Source: Leucobacter coleopterorum (GTDB lineage Bacteria; Actinomycetota; Actinomycetes; Actinomycetales; Microbacteriaceae). Taken from it: a DNA stretch of 64,000 bases. The first letter of the stretch is position 1; each line of letters starts with the position of its first letter. A program made the position numbers and the translations under genes. The notes below the pieces were generated by a model, which saw nothing but the letters and a program-made list of their open reading frames with translations, had not been told where the DNA came from and did no database searches. Shown here piece after piece: positions 1 through 10,824 of this stretch. The stretch is taken from NCBI RefSeq assembly GCF_011382985.1, contig NZ_CP049933.1:2666001-2730000 (forward strand), written 5' to 3'.

Positions 1-268
1 AGCGTAAGCCCGACCTCGGACACTGACAACCAATCGACTCACACCCCACAACAAAGCGCACGATCCACCCTGTTCAACTTTGTGCACGATCTCCAAAAAT
101 GGCCCTATATCCCTAGAGAGCTTCTCCAGACACCGGCGCTCCTTTCTCTCCACCGCTCAATCGGGTGTCGCCATATTGTGGGTTGGCTCGACGCGAACCC
201 GCAATTTGGCAGCACTCGATAGTGTTCCCAGGATCACACCGCGCAGCAAGCCACGATTGACCAATTCC
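1..268. other. Left-edge stretch without a recognisable gene
   Basis: Open frames here are short and none gives a recognisable protein on either strand. The minus strand leads away from the stop of the reductase remnant at 269. No RNA gene, repeat or convincing terminator was seen. Confidence 0.4.
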
Positions 269-471
269 TCAGCGCCGCACTTGATATCGCAGGTGAGGCA
301 CCCGGTTATCCTGGACCACCTCCGGGTTCTCGAACAGGTGCCGCGCGTCGACCGACCCGAAGTAACACTTACCCGCCCCAAACACAACAGGCACCACATC
401 CATGCGTACTTCGTCGACGAGACCAGCAGCAAACGCTTGACCGCCGACGTTGCCGCGGCAACCTCAACCAC
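269..471 (-). pseudogene. 3' remnant of a RibD-C/dihydrofolate-reductase-family gene
   Basis: The minus strand carries the C-terminal end of a RibD_C (dihydrofolate reductase-like) protein: VGGQAFAAGLVDEVRMD, then VPVVFGAGKCYFGSVDA, ending in HLRYQVRR and a stop at 269-271. These are family hallmarks: the GGQ...AGLVDEV helix and the PVVFGxGKxYF strand. The segment HVVEVAA just upstream is one frame away, with the break near 452-457, so even the remnant is interrupted. A full family member needs about 190 residues, but the helicase coding region begins only about 80 bases further upstream on this strand, so the N-terminal two thirds are absent. It is therefore a truncated fragment, not merely a frameshifted gene. 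No function is expected. Confidence 0.6.
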
Positions 472-548
472 GTGTTCGACATCGAGCCATACATCGCTAC
501 GTTGCCAGCGAGACGCTCCTCTGCGTTGGAATACACCCGATAGTGATT

Positions 549-2096
549 TTAGAGCTTCTGCCCGGGCACAAAGTCGCCGAAGTAGGCGGGCTTGATCTCT
601 GCGTTCTCCAGCATCTCACGCGTGCGTTTTTGGGCAGTGCGCGGGATCACCGTTATAACCTGCCCGGTTTTGCCTGCGCGGCCCGTTCGACCGGCGCGAT
701 GCAGGTAGGTCTTGTAGTCGCTTGGCGGATCCGCCTGCACCACCAGGTCAACATCGTCGACGTGGATGCCTCGCGCCGCGACGTCGGTCGCAACCAGCAC
801 TGCAGATTTTCCCTCGGCGAAGCGCGCCAGGTTTCGTTCGCGTTTCGACTGACTGAGATCGCCATGCAGTGCCGTGGCGTGCACTCCGGCGAGCTCCAAA
901 AGCTCAGTGACCTGCTCGGCATACGCACGGGTGCGACAGAACACCATGATGCGCCCTCGCCGCAAGGCGAGCTGCGTGAGCACCTGATTTTTGTCTTCTC
1001 GCATCACGATGAGTACCTTGTGCGTTGAGGATCCGCGAGCTGCTTCTTCAGCCTCGTGCGCGGCGGGTTTACGCAAGAACTCGGCGATCAGCTCAGAAAC
1101 CCCGCTGTCGAGCGTCGCCGAAAACAGCAGCCGTTGACCCCCGCGCTCAGTCTCGCGCAAGATACGCTGCACAGGTTCAAGGAAACCAAGATCACACATG
1201 TGATCGGCTTCATCAAGCACGGTCACCACGACCTCACGCAGGTCGAGCTTGCGGCGCGTCACAAGATCTTGCACACGGCCCGGTGTGCCGATCACGATAT
1301 CGATGCCGCGCTCGAGCGCGTGCAATTGCGGATCAATCGGCACACCACCCACCATCTGTGCGGTGTAGAACCCAACGGACCTCGCGATCGGCTGCACCGT
1401 GCGATCGATCTGCAGTGCGAGCTCTCTGGTGGGGGCGAGGATCAGCGCTTTGGGTTTACGAGCGATTCGTTTCGGAGCGCGCTCTCCACGCTTCGGCTTC
1501 ATCTGCGAAGCCTTAGGGTCGTTTACAAACAGACCCTGTGCCTTCAGAATAAGCAGCCGCTCAACCAAAGCAGCACCGAAGGCGATTGTTTTGCCAGAAC
1601 CCGTTTGCGCGCGCCCGAGTACGTCACGGCCAAGCAGAGTGTCGGGAATCGTCGCGGCCTGAATCGGAAACGGCCTCACGGCTCCAAGCTCTTCGAGCGT
1701 GCGCACGATGTTGCCGCCAAGGCCGAGACCTGTAAACGTCGCTCCTGCAACGTCGTCAGCTGTCGTAAGTTTGGATTCAATCCGGCTCAGCACAATGTCT
1801 GGTTCAGCACGGTGAGTGTTCTTGCGGGCCGACGGCCCCACTCGAGCAATTTCGTCGCGCTCGTCGAACCTGCGGGCGGGTTCTTGGCCTCGGCGGCGCT
1901 GATCATTACGCTTCGAGTCGCGGCCATCAGAATCTCTGCTCGCAGAATCTTTTCGCGCGGGATCCCGCCGCCCGTCAGACTGCTTTGCGGGCTTGCCTGA
2001 ACTGTCTGCGGACTGCCCACCAAATCGTTTCGGCTTGCGCCCACGATTCGGCTCGTAATTCGCTGGAGCTTTGAATCCCCGCCGTTTGCCAGCCAT
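549..2096 (-). CDS. DEAD-box ATP-dependent RNA helicase
   Basis: A 515-residue cytoplasmic RNA helicase expected to unwind or remodel RNA duplexes using ATP. All signature motifs are present in order: Q motif (FPIQAATIP, about 143-151), motif I AQTGSGKT (163-170), motif Ia PTRELALQ, TPGR, motif II DEAD, motif III SAT, and the C-terminal HRAGRTGRAG arginine-finger motif. The first roughly 100 residues are rich in Lys, Arg, Ser and Asp, a disordered basic extension common on actinobacterial RhlE/CsdA-like helicases and probably RNA-binding. A 30-residue basic insert lies between motifs I and Ia. The start is 2 nt downstream of the RND permease stop, so the two are probably co-transcribed. Which subfamily it belongs to cannot be decided by eye. 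Confidence 0.93.
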   Translation of the reverse strand: MAGKRRGFKAPANYEPNRGRKPKRFGGQSADSSGKPAKQSDGRRDPARKDSASRDSDGRDSKRNDQRRRGQEPARRFDERDEIARVGPSARKNTHRAEPDIVLSRIESKLTTADDVAGATFTGLGLGGNIVRTLEELGAVRPFPIQAATIPDTLLGRDVLGRAQTGSGKTIAFGAALVERLLILKAQGLFVNDPKASQMKPKRGERAPKRIARKPKALILAPTRELALQIDRTVQPIARSVGFYTAQMVGGVPIDPQLHALERGIDIVIGTPGRVQDLVTRRKLDLREVVVTVLDEADHMCDLGFLEPVQRILRETERGGQRLLFSATLDSGVSELIAEFLRKPAAHEAEEAARGSSTHKVLIVMREDKNQVLTQLALRRGRIMVFCRTRAYAEQVTELLELAGVHATALHGDLSQSKRERNLARFAEGKSAVLVATDVAARGIHVDDVDLVVQADPPSDYKTYLHRAGRTGRAGKTGQVITVIPRTAQKRTREMLENAEIKPAYFGDFVPGQKL

Positions 2097-2098
2097 GA

Positions 2099-5000
2099 CT
2101 AATCCTGCTCGCGATGCTCGCCGTGCTCGGATGGACCCGACTCACCCTGTTCGGGATCGCCTGCCTTGGTCTCGTTTGTTTCGGGGGCAGGCTTTGAGGC
2201 GCCCCCGTCATCGACCTCCTGGGTCGCCTGCCACAGCAGCTCTTCCCAGTTCAGTTCACCCGTGGTGACCGGAACCGCGTCGGCAGGGGCTTCAGCTGCG
2301 GGCTCGACACGAGACGAAGTGTCAGGAGAGTCTTCGGGCGTTTGCTCAGGGTCGAGCGCTGGCCGAGGCCTGCGCATCTTGACCGGCTCAGGGTTGAAGG
2401 TCACTTCCCGAATTCCGGGTAGCCCAAATTCAGAAGCCGCTGTTTCGGAATCCGATGTCTCGGCAGGCATCGGCTCGACGACATCCGGCTCAGCGGCCTC
2501 AGCTTCAACCGCATTCGGACCAGAAGACAACTCCGGCGCGATAGCGGCAACGGTTTCTTCTTCAGCAGGCAGTAGAGCAGTCCGTTGCGCAGTATCGCCT
2601 GATTGCGCCTTCGTTTCGTTAGGTCCGAGTTCGTCCCAGGGCTTTGAGGTGAACACCGCTTCGGGGTCACCCGCGGAAACCGCGCCAGCTGCGGTCCCCC
2701 CGCCGACAACAGCCAAAGCACCGGCTGGCTCGGGCCCGCGCACGGGTCCGCTCGGAGGTGCGCCTGCTCCTGCCCGCCTGTTCCGCCAGTTCTCACGAAG
2801 CCGCTCCACCGCAAAGTACAGCGTCGGCAGCACAACAAGCGTGAGTACAGTTGAGGAGAGCAGACCACCGATCACCACAACGGCGAGCGGCTGCGAGATG
2901 AAACCGCCCTTGCCAGTAATTCCGAAGGCCATCGGTGTCAGCGCAAAGATTGTCGCGAGTGCGGTCATAACGATGGGCCGCAGACGGTTCAAAGCACCGT
3001 GCATCACGGCATCTCGCAGCGCATCGCCCCGACTGCGGTACTGATTCACCAGGTCGATAAGCACAATCGCGTTTGTCACGACAATACCAACAAGCATCAG
3101 CACGCCGATCAGCGAGGGGATGCCGAGCGGGATGCCAGTAGCGATCAACAACAGAATCGCACCGGTTGCCGCGAACGGCACCGACACGAGCAACAGCAGT
3201 GGCTGCAATAGGCTGCGGAAAGTCGCGACCATCACGACGTACACGATGAGGATCGCGGCGAGCAGCGCGAGGCCCAACTGCTGGAAGGAATCCGCCTGCT
3301 GCGCCTGAACACCACCGATGTTCGCGCTCGCACCGGCAGGGAGCTTCACTTCTTCGAGCGCAGTGTTTACAGCTGTGCCTGCGGCCGTCAGGTCGTCTCC
3401 CTTGGGCAGCGCCGACACCGTCACCATGCGCACATTGTTCTCGGTGCGGATCGTCACAGGACCGTCAGCAACCTCAACCGTTGCGAGGGACTCAAGTGTC
3501 CTCGGACCAGCCGCAGTCTGAATCAGCAGCGCGTTGACTCCGGCCTCATCGTTCGGGGCTTCCCCCTCAGAGAGGTACACGGTGATCGTATCCGACTCCA
3601 TCATGATCTGACCGATCTGGCTTGGTTGCATCTGCGCAGCGACTTGACCAGCAACGGCAGCCTCGGTCAGTCCAACCTCGGCAGCCTTGCTGCGATCAAC
3701 AACAACACTCAAGTACGGTCGAGATTGGCCAAGATCGCTCTCAACCTGGCGCAGGCCGCCCTGTTTCTTGAGCGACGCTTCCACCGCGTCACTGGCCTCG
3801 ACGAGCACCTTTTGATCTGGTGCGGTGACGTAGATCTCGATGGCAGTCGATCCGGCGATTCCGCCGCTCGACTGCCCGAGCGAGAATTCACCAGCATCGT
3901 CGAGCTTCTCAACGGCCTTACGAATCTGATCCTGCACCTCGCTCTGATTCGCATCAGGATCAGTGGTGAGCGAGTAGCTGATGGTTCCATCATTACCGCC
4001 GCCAAACAGAGCTGCCATGCCGTTCCCCGCGTTACCGATGGTGACCTGCACGGTCTCGACGGTGGGCAGGTTTTTCAGCGCGGTTTCGACACGTTCTGCT
4101 TGGGTCAGCTGCGCATCGAGACTCGTTCCCGGCGCAAGCGCCTGGGTGAGCCCCACGGAGTTCTGTTCGTCAGAGCCAATGAAATTGGTCTTCATGAACT
4201 GGGCGGAGAATCCGCTCAGCACCAGAACCAGCAGTGCCGACACAAGAGTGACTGCGGGCCGCTTCAGCGTCCAGGTGATAATCGGACGGTAACCGCGCTG
4301 CAGAGCGGTTACACTTTTTTCGCCCGAATCGGCTGTTGCCGCAGCATCGAGCCTCTCAGCACGACGACTGCGACGCGACGCCTTCTCACTGTCTGGCTTC
4401 AAGAACCAGTAGGCAAGCACGGGAACAATCGTGAGCGACACCAACAGCGACGCAACCAGCGCGATCGTCACGGTAAACGCAAACGGTCGGAAGAGTTCAC
4501 CCACCATGCCGTCGACAAAGGCCATCGGCAAAAACACCGCAACCGTGGTGATCGTTGACGCAGTAATAGCCCCGGCCACCTCGCGTACTGCACGCACGAT
4601 GGTTGCAGCCTTATCGCTATCGTGAGAGAGGTGTCTCTTGATGTTCTCAATCACCACGATCGAATCGTCAACAACACGACCAATTGAGATCGTGAGTGCA
4701 CCGAGCGTCAGCAAATTGAGGGAGTACTCGGCAAAATTCAGTCCCACAAAGGTGAGTAGCACCGAGGTGGGAATGGAGATCGCTGTCACCAATGTCGCTC
4801 GAATAGACATCAAGAAGACCAGGATCACGAGAACGGCAAACACGAGCCCGAGCAGTCCCTCGGTCGTCAGCGTCTCAATCGAGTGCTCAACGTAGGGTGC
4901 CTGATCGAAGATAATGGTCAGCTTCGCTCCACCAAGTTTGTCCTTCAGATCGTCGAGCTTGTTCTGCACCGCATGCGACACATCGACCGTGTTCGCCGCA

Positions 5001-6024
5001 GACATCTTGGTGACACCAATCGTGAGGGCAGGAGCACCATTCACCCGCGAAATGCTCTGCTCTGGGTTCGGCTCGAGGTTCACTTCAGCGACAGAGCCAA
5101 TGGTCGCAACCGCTGTCGGCTCCGCGGTGACAGGAGTAGCCGGGGTCTCTGTGGTCGTTGCCGAAGCTGGATCGGCACCGGCCGCTGCATCCTCCGACAT
5201 CGAGACACCGGGCTGTTGAGCGGCCGCAGCTGCTTGCTGTTCGAGCACGGCTTGCTGCTGAGCGGCCAACGCCGCCGGGCTCAGTGCGAGTGGAAGCGCG
5301 GCGATCTCCTCAGCGGAGCGCACCTCCGACCCTGCCTGAACGGCGAGCGTGCGTTCCCCCTCGGTGACGGTGCCAGCCGCCATCAGCACGCCGCTCTGTT
5401 GAAGCGTGTCCTTAATCGACTGCTCCGTGAGTCCCTGGGCTGCAAGCGCTTCTGCGTTCGGAGTAATTGTGACGCGATCTCCGCGAGCACCAGCCAACTG
5501 CGCATCACGAACGCCATCGAGATCGCTCAACTCCGGGATCGCCACGCGCTCAATCAGCTTCGCAGTATCTTCTGCAGTGTCTCCCTCTGCGGGGCCACAG
5601 CAATTTGAATTACGGGGAAGTCATCGATGCTGCCAGACAGCACTTGCGTGTCAGCTGATTGGGGCAGCATCTTTGAGAGGCGGCTAATCGCACGCTCAAC
5701 CCGCTGTTCGGTTACAGACAGATCTACGCCATATTCAAACTGCGCAACGATCATCGAGGCACCGGTGCTCGACGTAGCCGTAGTGCTCTCAAGCTTCGTC
5801 ACACCTCGCAGTGCCGTTTCGATCGGCCCGGAGACGTCTTTGTTTACTACCTCGGGCGAAGCACCCGGGTAGGAGGTCACCACCGCGATCGCAGGGAACT
5901 GCACCGAGGGCATCAGCTCTTGCTTCAGCGACCCCACGCCGATCAGACCAAAGACCGCAGCAACCACGGTCACGAGCGCAATCAAAGCCCGATTTTTCAG
6001 GCTCAGCGCTGTGAAAATATACAT
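2099..6024 (-). CDS. RND-superfamily (AcrB/HAE1-like) efflux permease, frame broken near 5590
   Basis: A proton-driven RND permease of about 1308 residues. The N-terminal 140 residues (MYIFTALSLKNRALIALV..., first membrane helix and porter domain, ELMPSVQFPAIAV) are read in one frame. The rest is read in another, entering near 5585-5595 where GCC CCG CAG AGG should continue as APxEGDTAEDTAKLIERV. One base appears missing. The TM4 motif GRVVDDSIVVIENI is intact, and the second half repeats the permease fold. A Gln/Ala/Thr-rich insertion lies in the first porter domain. After the last helix there is a tail of about 250 residues rich in Pro, Glu and Ala with no recognisable fold. No membrane-fusion or outer-membrane partner is encoded nearby, as expected in a monoderm. 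Substrate unknown. It overlaps no neighbour and is followed after 2 nt by the helicase. Confidence 0.85.
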
Positions 6025-6108
6025 AGGTTTGATTATCCCACGCCCCTACGACGTAGCGTGACCCGCCCGGTGTACGCAGTCGGCGGTTCACGGGTGGATA
6101 ATACAAAG

Positions 6109-7404
6109 ATGCCGCTGATCCGAAGTCGTCGCACACTCGGCGCCGTCACCCCCGCAGATTTCGAACGACTCGCCAGCCTTCGTCGCATGCAGGGCATTGC
6201 GCTCGGGTTGCTCGCCCTCATGGCGGTCATTTTTGTCGTCTCGTTTGCACTGCAAGAACGGATCTCCTGGCTCAGTTATGTGCGGGCGGCAAGCGAGGGC
6301 GGCATGGTGGGCGCACTCGCCGACTGGTTCGCCGTCACAGCCCTCTTCCGCTACCCCATGGGGATCAGGATTCCCCACACCAACCTGATCTCGAGCAAAA
6401 AGGACGACATCGGAGAGGGCCTCGGATCCTTCATCGAGGAGAACTTTCTTGCAGACGATGTTGTGCACGACAAACTCGCGCAGATTAGCGGCGCACGCAT
6501 GGCGGGCGAGTGGGTTGCACAGCAGCCCAACGCTGAAAAGATCGGCGGCATGATCGCGAGCGCTGGACTCGGTGCGCTCACGGTGCTCGACGACAACGAC
6601 GTTCGAGAGCTGATTGAGTCGCTCGTGCGCAGGCACATTATCGACCCGGATTGGGCTCCGCTACTCGGCCGCACTACCGCCAGCTTTGTCGAGGGCGGCC
6701 ACCACGAAGCCCTTATCGACATGGCGGCTTCACGGTTTGAGGGCTGGCTGATCGCGCACCCCGCAGCGTTCGATCGCGTTGTGTCCTCGCGCCTGCCATC
6801 GTGGGTACCCGGGATTGTGGATCGTTTTATCGATGACAGGCTCCACTCCGAGGCCGTGCGCTTTACGCGGGCTGTTGCCACGGATCGCTCTCACCCCTTC
6901 CGCAACGCCATCAAGCGTTTCCTAAGCGACCTCGGACGAGACCTTCAGAATCAAAACACGCTGCAGCAGCAGCTTGAGGCTTTCAAACACGAGGTGTTCG
7001 ACAGTCCCCGCATCCGATCCCTCGCCGCGACCAGCTGGGACGTCATGCAATCCACGCTCGTCGAGATGCTTGAGGATCCCAAGAGCGACATTCGCAGGAG
7101 GCTCGTGAAGGCACTTCAAGATTTTGGGCTCCGCTTGCAAGAAGACTCAACACTGCAGTACAAGATCGACGTGTGGGTGATGGGCGCGGTCGAGCACCTC
7201 GTGCACAATTACCGCCACGACATCGCAAACGTGATTACCGAAACGGTGCACCGCTGGGATGCCCGCGAGGCCGCCGAAAAAATCGAGCTGCAGGTCGGAA
7301 AGGATCTTCAGTTCATTCGCATTAATGGAACGATCGTAGGATCACTCGCGGGTCTTACCATCTACACAATTGCGACGCTCGTGATCGCACCGCTGGTGCA
7401 CTAG
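6109..7404 (+). CDS. DUF445 family membrane protein
   Basis: A 431-residue DUF445 protein. A membrane helix lies near the N terminus (GIALGLLALMAVIFVVSFAL), followed by the family signature GGMVGALADWFAVTALFRYP and IPHTNLI. The long middle part is helical and soluble-looking, and a second helix ends the protein (GSLAGLTIYTIATLVIAPLV). The frame is open further upstream, but that part overlaps the divergent RND gene, so ATG 6109 or GTG 6094 is the probable start; neither has a strong ribosome site. The family is widespread in actinobacteria and related to the YheB/YjiN proteins; its role is not established. The stop overlaps the stop of the convergent gene at 7401 through a shared CTAG. Confidence 0.85.
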   Translation: MPLIRSRRTLGAVTPADFERLASLRRMQGIALGLLALMAVIFVVSFALQERISWLSYVRAASEGGMVGALADWFAVTALFRYPMGIRIPHTNLISSKKDDIGEGLGSFIEENFLADDVVHDKLAQISGARMAGEWVAQQPNAEKIGGMIASAGLGALTVLDDNDVRELIESLVRRHIIDPDWAPLLGRTTASFVEGGHHEALIDMAASRFEGWLIAHPAAFDRVVSSRLPSWVPGIVDRFIDDRLHSEAVRFTRAVATDRSHPFRNAIKRFLSDLGRDLQNQNTLQQQLEAFKHEVFDSPRIRSLAATSWDVMQSTLVEMLEDPKSDIRRRLVKALQDFGLRLQEDSTLQYKIDVWVMGAVEHLVHNYRHDIANVITETVHRWDAREAAEKIELQVGKDLQFIRINGTIVGSLAGLTIYTIATLVIAPLVH

Positions 7405-8045
7405 TTCTTGAACTTGACCGGAAGCAACATGTCTTGCACCCGGTCAGATGATGCAGTGTGATCGGCGCGAGTCGCGATCGCGCACTGGCTCACGCGGCAG
7501 TCAAGTGTTCCCTCAACGGCATCGGGCACCGTGATGCGTGCGCTGAATGTTCCCGTCTTCGGATCGTCGTACCCCTGCGTGGCAAACGCACGCCACGCCC
7601 AGTCATCGGTAATCCAAACGCTGGACAGAGCCGTCGCACCCGCAGCTGCCCCGTCGGTGGCACCGCTGGGAACGCCACCGAGACAGGGCGACGGCTTTTC
7701 TTTCGGATCAGCGGGGATGCCACAGATTGCAACGTATATTCCGATGTCAGCATTAAAACCTTTGCCATCAACCACAAGCACTTCGCCCGGGGTGAGCGCG
7801 GCGAGATCGGCGGGTTTCCCGTCAACACTCATGACGCTCAATTCGCGCGTGCGGCCATCGGATCCGACCGCGCTGGTCTCAGACACAATGCGATCTGGTA
7901 CCTGTTGACCCGATCCTCCAGTGCTCTGGTGAGTCAGGATCGGCAACAGCACGGCAACGACAATGCCCAGCACAAGCAGGGCAACGACGAGCAGAGTAAC
8001 GAGCACGATTCGCTGAGTACGCGAGCGTGCACGAGTAGCATTCAT
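7401..8045 (-). CDS. Membrane-anchored protein with a neocarzinostatin-like outer domain
   Basis: 214 residues. A basic N terminus (RARSRTQR) precedes one strong helix (IVLVTLLVVALLVLGIVVAVLL), giving a type II anchor or uncleaved signal. The outer part resembles the neocarzinostatin-like beta sandwich: a LTPGEVLVVDGKGF strand, a first Cys pair (YVAICG...SPC), a second (LDCRVSQC), and the closing ATRADHTASSDRVQDM segment. Such domains occur in actinobacterial secreted and haem-uptake-associated proteins, but no haem genes are seen here. The start has no competitor. The broken membrane-protein gene 8087-9489 precedes it by 42 nt on the same strand, so they may be co-transcribed. Function unknown. 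Confidence 0.7.
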   Translation of the reverse strand: MNATRARSRTQRIVLVTLLVVALLVLGIVVAVLLPILTHQSTGGSGQQVPDRIVSETSAVGSDGRTRELSVMSVDGKPADLAALTPGEVLVVDGKGFNADIGIYVAICGIPADPKEKPSPCLGGVPSGATDGAAAGATALSSVWITDDWAWRAFATQGYDDPKTGTFSARITVPDAVEGTLDCRVSQCAIATRADHTASSDRVQDMLLPVKFKN

Positions 8046-8086
8046 GATCTAAGCGTAACGCGTTCAGCTCAGAGGTCGGGTGGCAA

Positions 8087-9489
8087 CTACTTCCAAACGA
8101 CCGCGGGAGAATCAGCGGTGAAATCGACGTACGGGGTCAGCAGCTGCCCGCCGTAGAGCAACTCGCCGGAGACCCTGGAACCGTTGTTCTCTGCCTCGAG
8201 CCGGGTCTTCACCTGAGCGTTCAACACACTGTAAGTGGTTCCCGGTGCGGCTGCATCAAGCTGAACAATGAGCGAATCGAGCGCTGCTTTACCCTCGATA
8301 TCGAGCGAGCGACGAACCGTGCCCTCAATGGGGTTGCCCCGTCATTGAGTTTGGCCGACACGTCGAGTCCGCAGGGTGTCGCCAGAGTTGTCATCGCGAT
8401 GCACTCGTCCAGAGAGGCGCGAACCATATCGCTGAAGCGCGCCGTGGTGTCTGGTGTGGCGGTCGGTTGGAGTGCGCCCAGAGCCGCGGCCTGCTCTGGG
8501 GTCGCGATCAGCATCACATCGGCATCCGTGCCGAAGACAAAAGCGTCTTGGTTCAACCCAAGCTGGTACGTGCCGGGAAACACACGAGCCTCAGCCTGTT
8601 CTGGAGCCACGCCGTTGAGCGTCACTCCAAAACCATTCAACGAGGAGAGCGGCACAGGAATCAAACCGTCGTTGAGTTGCCAACCACCCGAGGTGTTCCA
8701 GAGTCGAAATGTGCGTTCGACCGGAGTATCCCCCACCGTGAACTTCGCAGGAACTTCAACCTGCTCGCCAGATTCGACGGGCTCACCAACCGAGACATTC
8801 GAGAACGGCGCTAATTCGTTCGACCGCTTCAACACCTCCTCACTCAGCAGCGGCTCGGTTGGGCCCGCCCCAACAATCTTGCGAGCGGTTTCTGCGTCAC
8901 CGCTCGCGAGCGCATCAAGGTAGGTCTTCACCGTCTTGGGCGCAGCTTTGATTGACTGCTGCATACCCATTGCGTCGACAACGGACGGTGCCATCACCGC
9001 ACGCAACGCGTAGCCGCCACCGAATGCAAGCAAAACAGCGAGAACGGCAACGACGAGACCCACTGGCCGTTTGCGACGTGCCTTCGTCGCAGGGCTCGGC
9101 CACGAAGGCGGTGCGGGAATCGAAGTCAGCAGTTCTGGGTCGGGCTGAGGCACCTCGGGCTGGGTGGCGTCTGGCTCAACCGGCTCTGTTTGTTCAAGAG
9201 GTGCAGGCTCTTGAACGGTTGGTTCGGGATCAGCGGCGGTGATTGCACGCTCAAACCAGTCTGCGCTGTGATCGTTTTCGATGGGGCTCGGCTCGGGCGT
9301 GACGGGCTCGGGCAGAACCGGCTCAGGCAGCACAATCGGAGTGACTTCTTCGACCGCGTTTACCGGAGGGGTGTCGGTCAACTCAGTCTCATCTTCTTGG
9401 GTCTCCGACTGCGGGTCGGTGAACCCAAGGTAGGGAAACGGGCTTTCCCATTCGTCATCTGGATCAACACCTGATCCGGTTGTTCTCAT
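8087..9489 (-). CDS. Acidic/proline-rich bitopic envelope protein, frame broken near 8330
   Basis: About 467 residues once repaired. The first 130 residues are Pro/Glu/Thr-rich and cytoplasmic. They are followed by a basic stretch (KARRKRP), one membrane helix (VGLVVAVLAVLLAFGGGYAL) and an extracytoplasmic region. The outer part begins with a helical domain typical of DUF4878-like lipocone proteins (KTYLDALASGDAETARKIV), followed by beta-rich sequence. The first frame ends wrongly at 8221. One base missing in the G run at 8330-8333 restores IEGTVRRSLDIEGKAAL and a natural ending PAVVWK with a stop at 8087-8089. No enzyme motif is visible. It sits between two other envelope genes on the same strand. 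Confidence 0.65.
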
Positions 9490-9510
9490 TGGTAGCTGAC
9501 CAGTAAAGGC

Positions 9511-10824
9511 TTAGGCAACACTGCGACGCGCACGGCGCCGAACCAAGAGGCTTGCAGCACCGAGCACAACGCTTCCTGCTGCCAGGAGCGCGAAAGTCCC
9601 CGCCGTCTCGGAACCGGTTGCGGCCAGTCGCGAGGTGGTGACGGTGCCAGCAACAAACCCTGTTCCAGTAGACCCGTCGGTGGAGTCACCGATAATGATG
9701 CGGTTCCAGCCGATCAACTCTCCGCCGTCGTAGACGGCGAGACGGTGCGAACCGGTCAGACCGGCGGGAAGCGTAACCGTGACGTTGCCATCGGAGTCAA
9801 CCTTGTGACGCCCAAGGTAGGTCGGCTCGGAAAAGACATAGACGTCAACCTCTTTGCCAGCAAACTGAGTTCCAACAAAAATCTTGACCTGTGCACCTGC
9901 AACGGCTGTTGGCTGTGCGCCAACCTTACCTTCAAGCGCCGGCGAAAGCTGGTTCTCGTTGGGTGCCGAGGATGGAGGAGTACCCCCGCCTGTTGTTGTC
10001 TTTTCGTCGGTGTTCTTGTCTTTTCCGGTTTCAGTCGATTTGTCTTTGCTGCCGTTCGGGCCCTTTTCCTTTTCAGGATTTGTCTCGGGAGCGGGCTTCA
10101 CCTCGGGCACGAACTCCGGCCATTCCGTCGGGGCCTCCGAAGCCGCCTCGAAACCGGGGTTTGGCACGGCAGTCAGCTTGACTGGAGCCACAATGACATG
10201 CGGACCCGGAGCCCAGATCTTGCCGGTTGAATCTCGGTAAGTGAACTCGTTAGATTCGGGGACAGTAAGGGTAAAAGTTTTGGAATCAAACGAGGGCACC
10301 TCTGGCGTTGCTGGGGTCACGTCGACCCTCGCACCCGCCAAGAACCGTGCACCGTCTTTGCTCACCTCAAACAGCATGACTGAATAGGCACCGGAGGGCT
10401 TAAATGAGACCGTCTTTTCAACGCTCTTCCGGAAGGTAAGATCCTGGCTCTTTACTTCCTGGGTAAGGTCAGCCATGGCCTGCTCGATCCCTGGGAATGC
10501 TGCAGCAGCCCCGACGCCTTCCGCGTTCCAGGCCGTGACGTCTTGAGGCGCATCAGCGGCGTAGACGCCAAGTTTAAGCGAGCTGTCAGTACCCCAGAGA
10601 GCGCTTGTGTAGCTGAAAGACATCGTGAAGCCCTCAGCGCTCGGAACAACCTTGAAGTTGTTGTCGACCCAAATGCTTCCACGTGAAGCAGGCGTCGTCG
10701 CTTCTGAAATTGCGGTCTCGCCGCCGGTCGATGCATCTGAATTAGCATTCGCGGCGCTAACGCCAGAAGTGAGAACAAAGGCCGATGCCGCCAACAGAAC
10801 AGCAGCGTGCTTTACAAACTTCAT
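9511..10824 (-). CDS. Secreted wall-anchored protein with LAATG sorting signal
   Basis: 437 residues. A Sec signal peptide (MKFVKHAAVLLAASAFVLTSGVSAANA) has cleavage likely near residue 28. The mature part has two beta-rich domains separated by a Lys/Glu/Thr/Gly-rich linker (about 245-290). It ends in a cell-wall sorting signal: LAATG, a hydrophobic helix (TFALLAAGSVVLGAASLLV) and RRRARR. LAXTG is the motif preferred by actinobacterial class E sortases, and no class E sortase is encoded in this window. The ribosome site GGAGAG lies 6-7 nt before the ATG. The 376-nt upstream gap suggests its own promoter. Confidence 0.8.
   Translation of the reverse strand: MKFVKHAAVLLAASAFVLTSGVSAANANSDASTGGETAISEATTPASRGSIWVDNNFKVVPSAEGFTMSFSYTSALWGTDSSLKLGVYAADAPQDVTAWNAEGVGAAAAFPGIEQAMADLTQEVKSQDLTFRKSVEKTVSFKPSGAYSVMLFEVSKDGARFLAGARVDVTPATPEVPSFDSKTFTLTVPESNEFTYRDSTGKIWAPGPHVIVAPVKLTAVPNPGFEAASEAPTEWPEFVPEVKPAPETNPEKEKGPNGSKDKSTETGKDKNTDEKTTTGGGTPPSSAPNENQLSPALEGKVGAQPTAVAGAQVKIFVGTQFAGKEVDVYVFSEPTYLGRHKVDSDGNVTVTLPAGLTGSHRLAVYDGGELIGWNRIIIGDSTDGSTGTGFVAGTVTTSRLAATGSETAGTFALLAAGSVVLGAASLLVRRRARRSVA

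Noticed and set aside
1056-2000. 314-residue plus-strand frame opposite the helicase, and similar long antisense frames
   Set aside because: They mirror well-supported genes on the other strand and have no motif or ribosome site.
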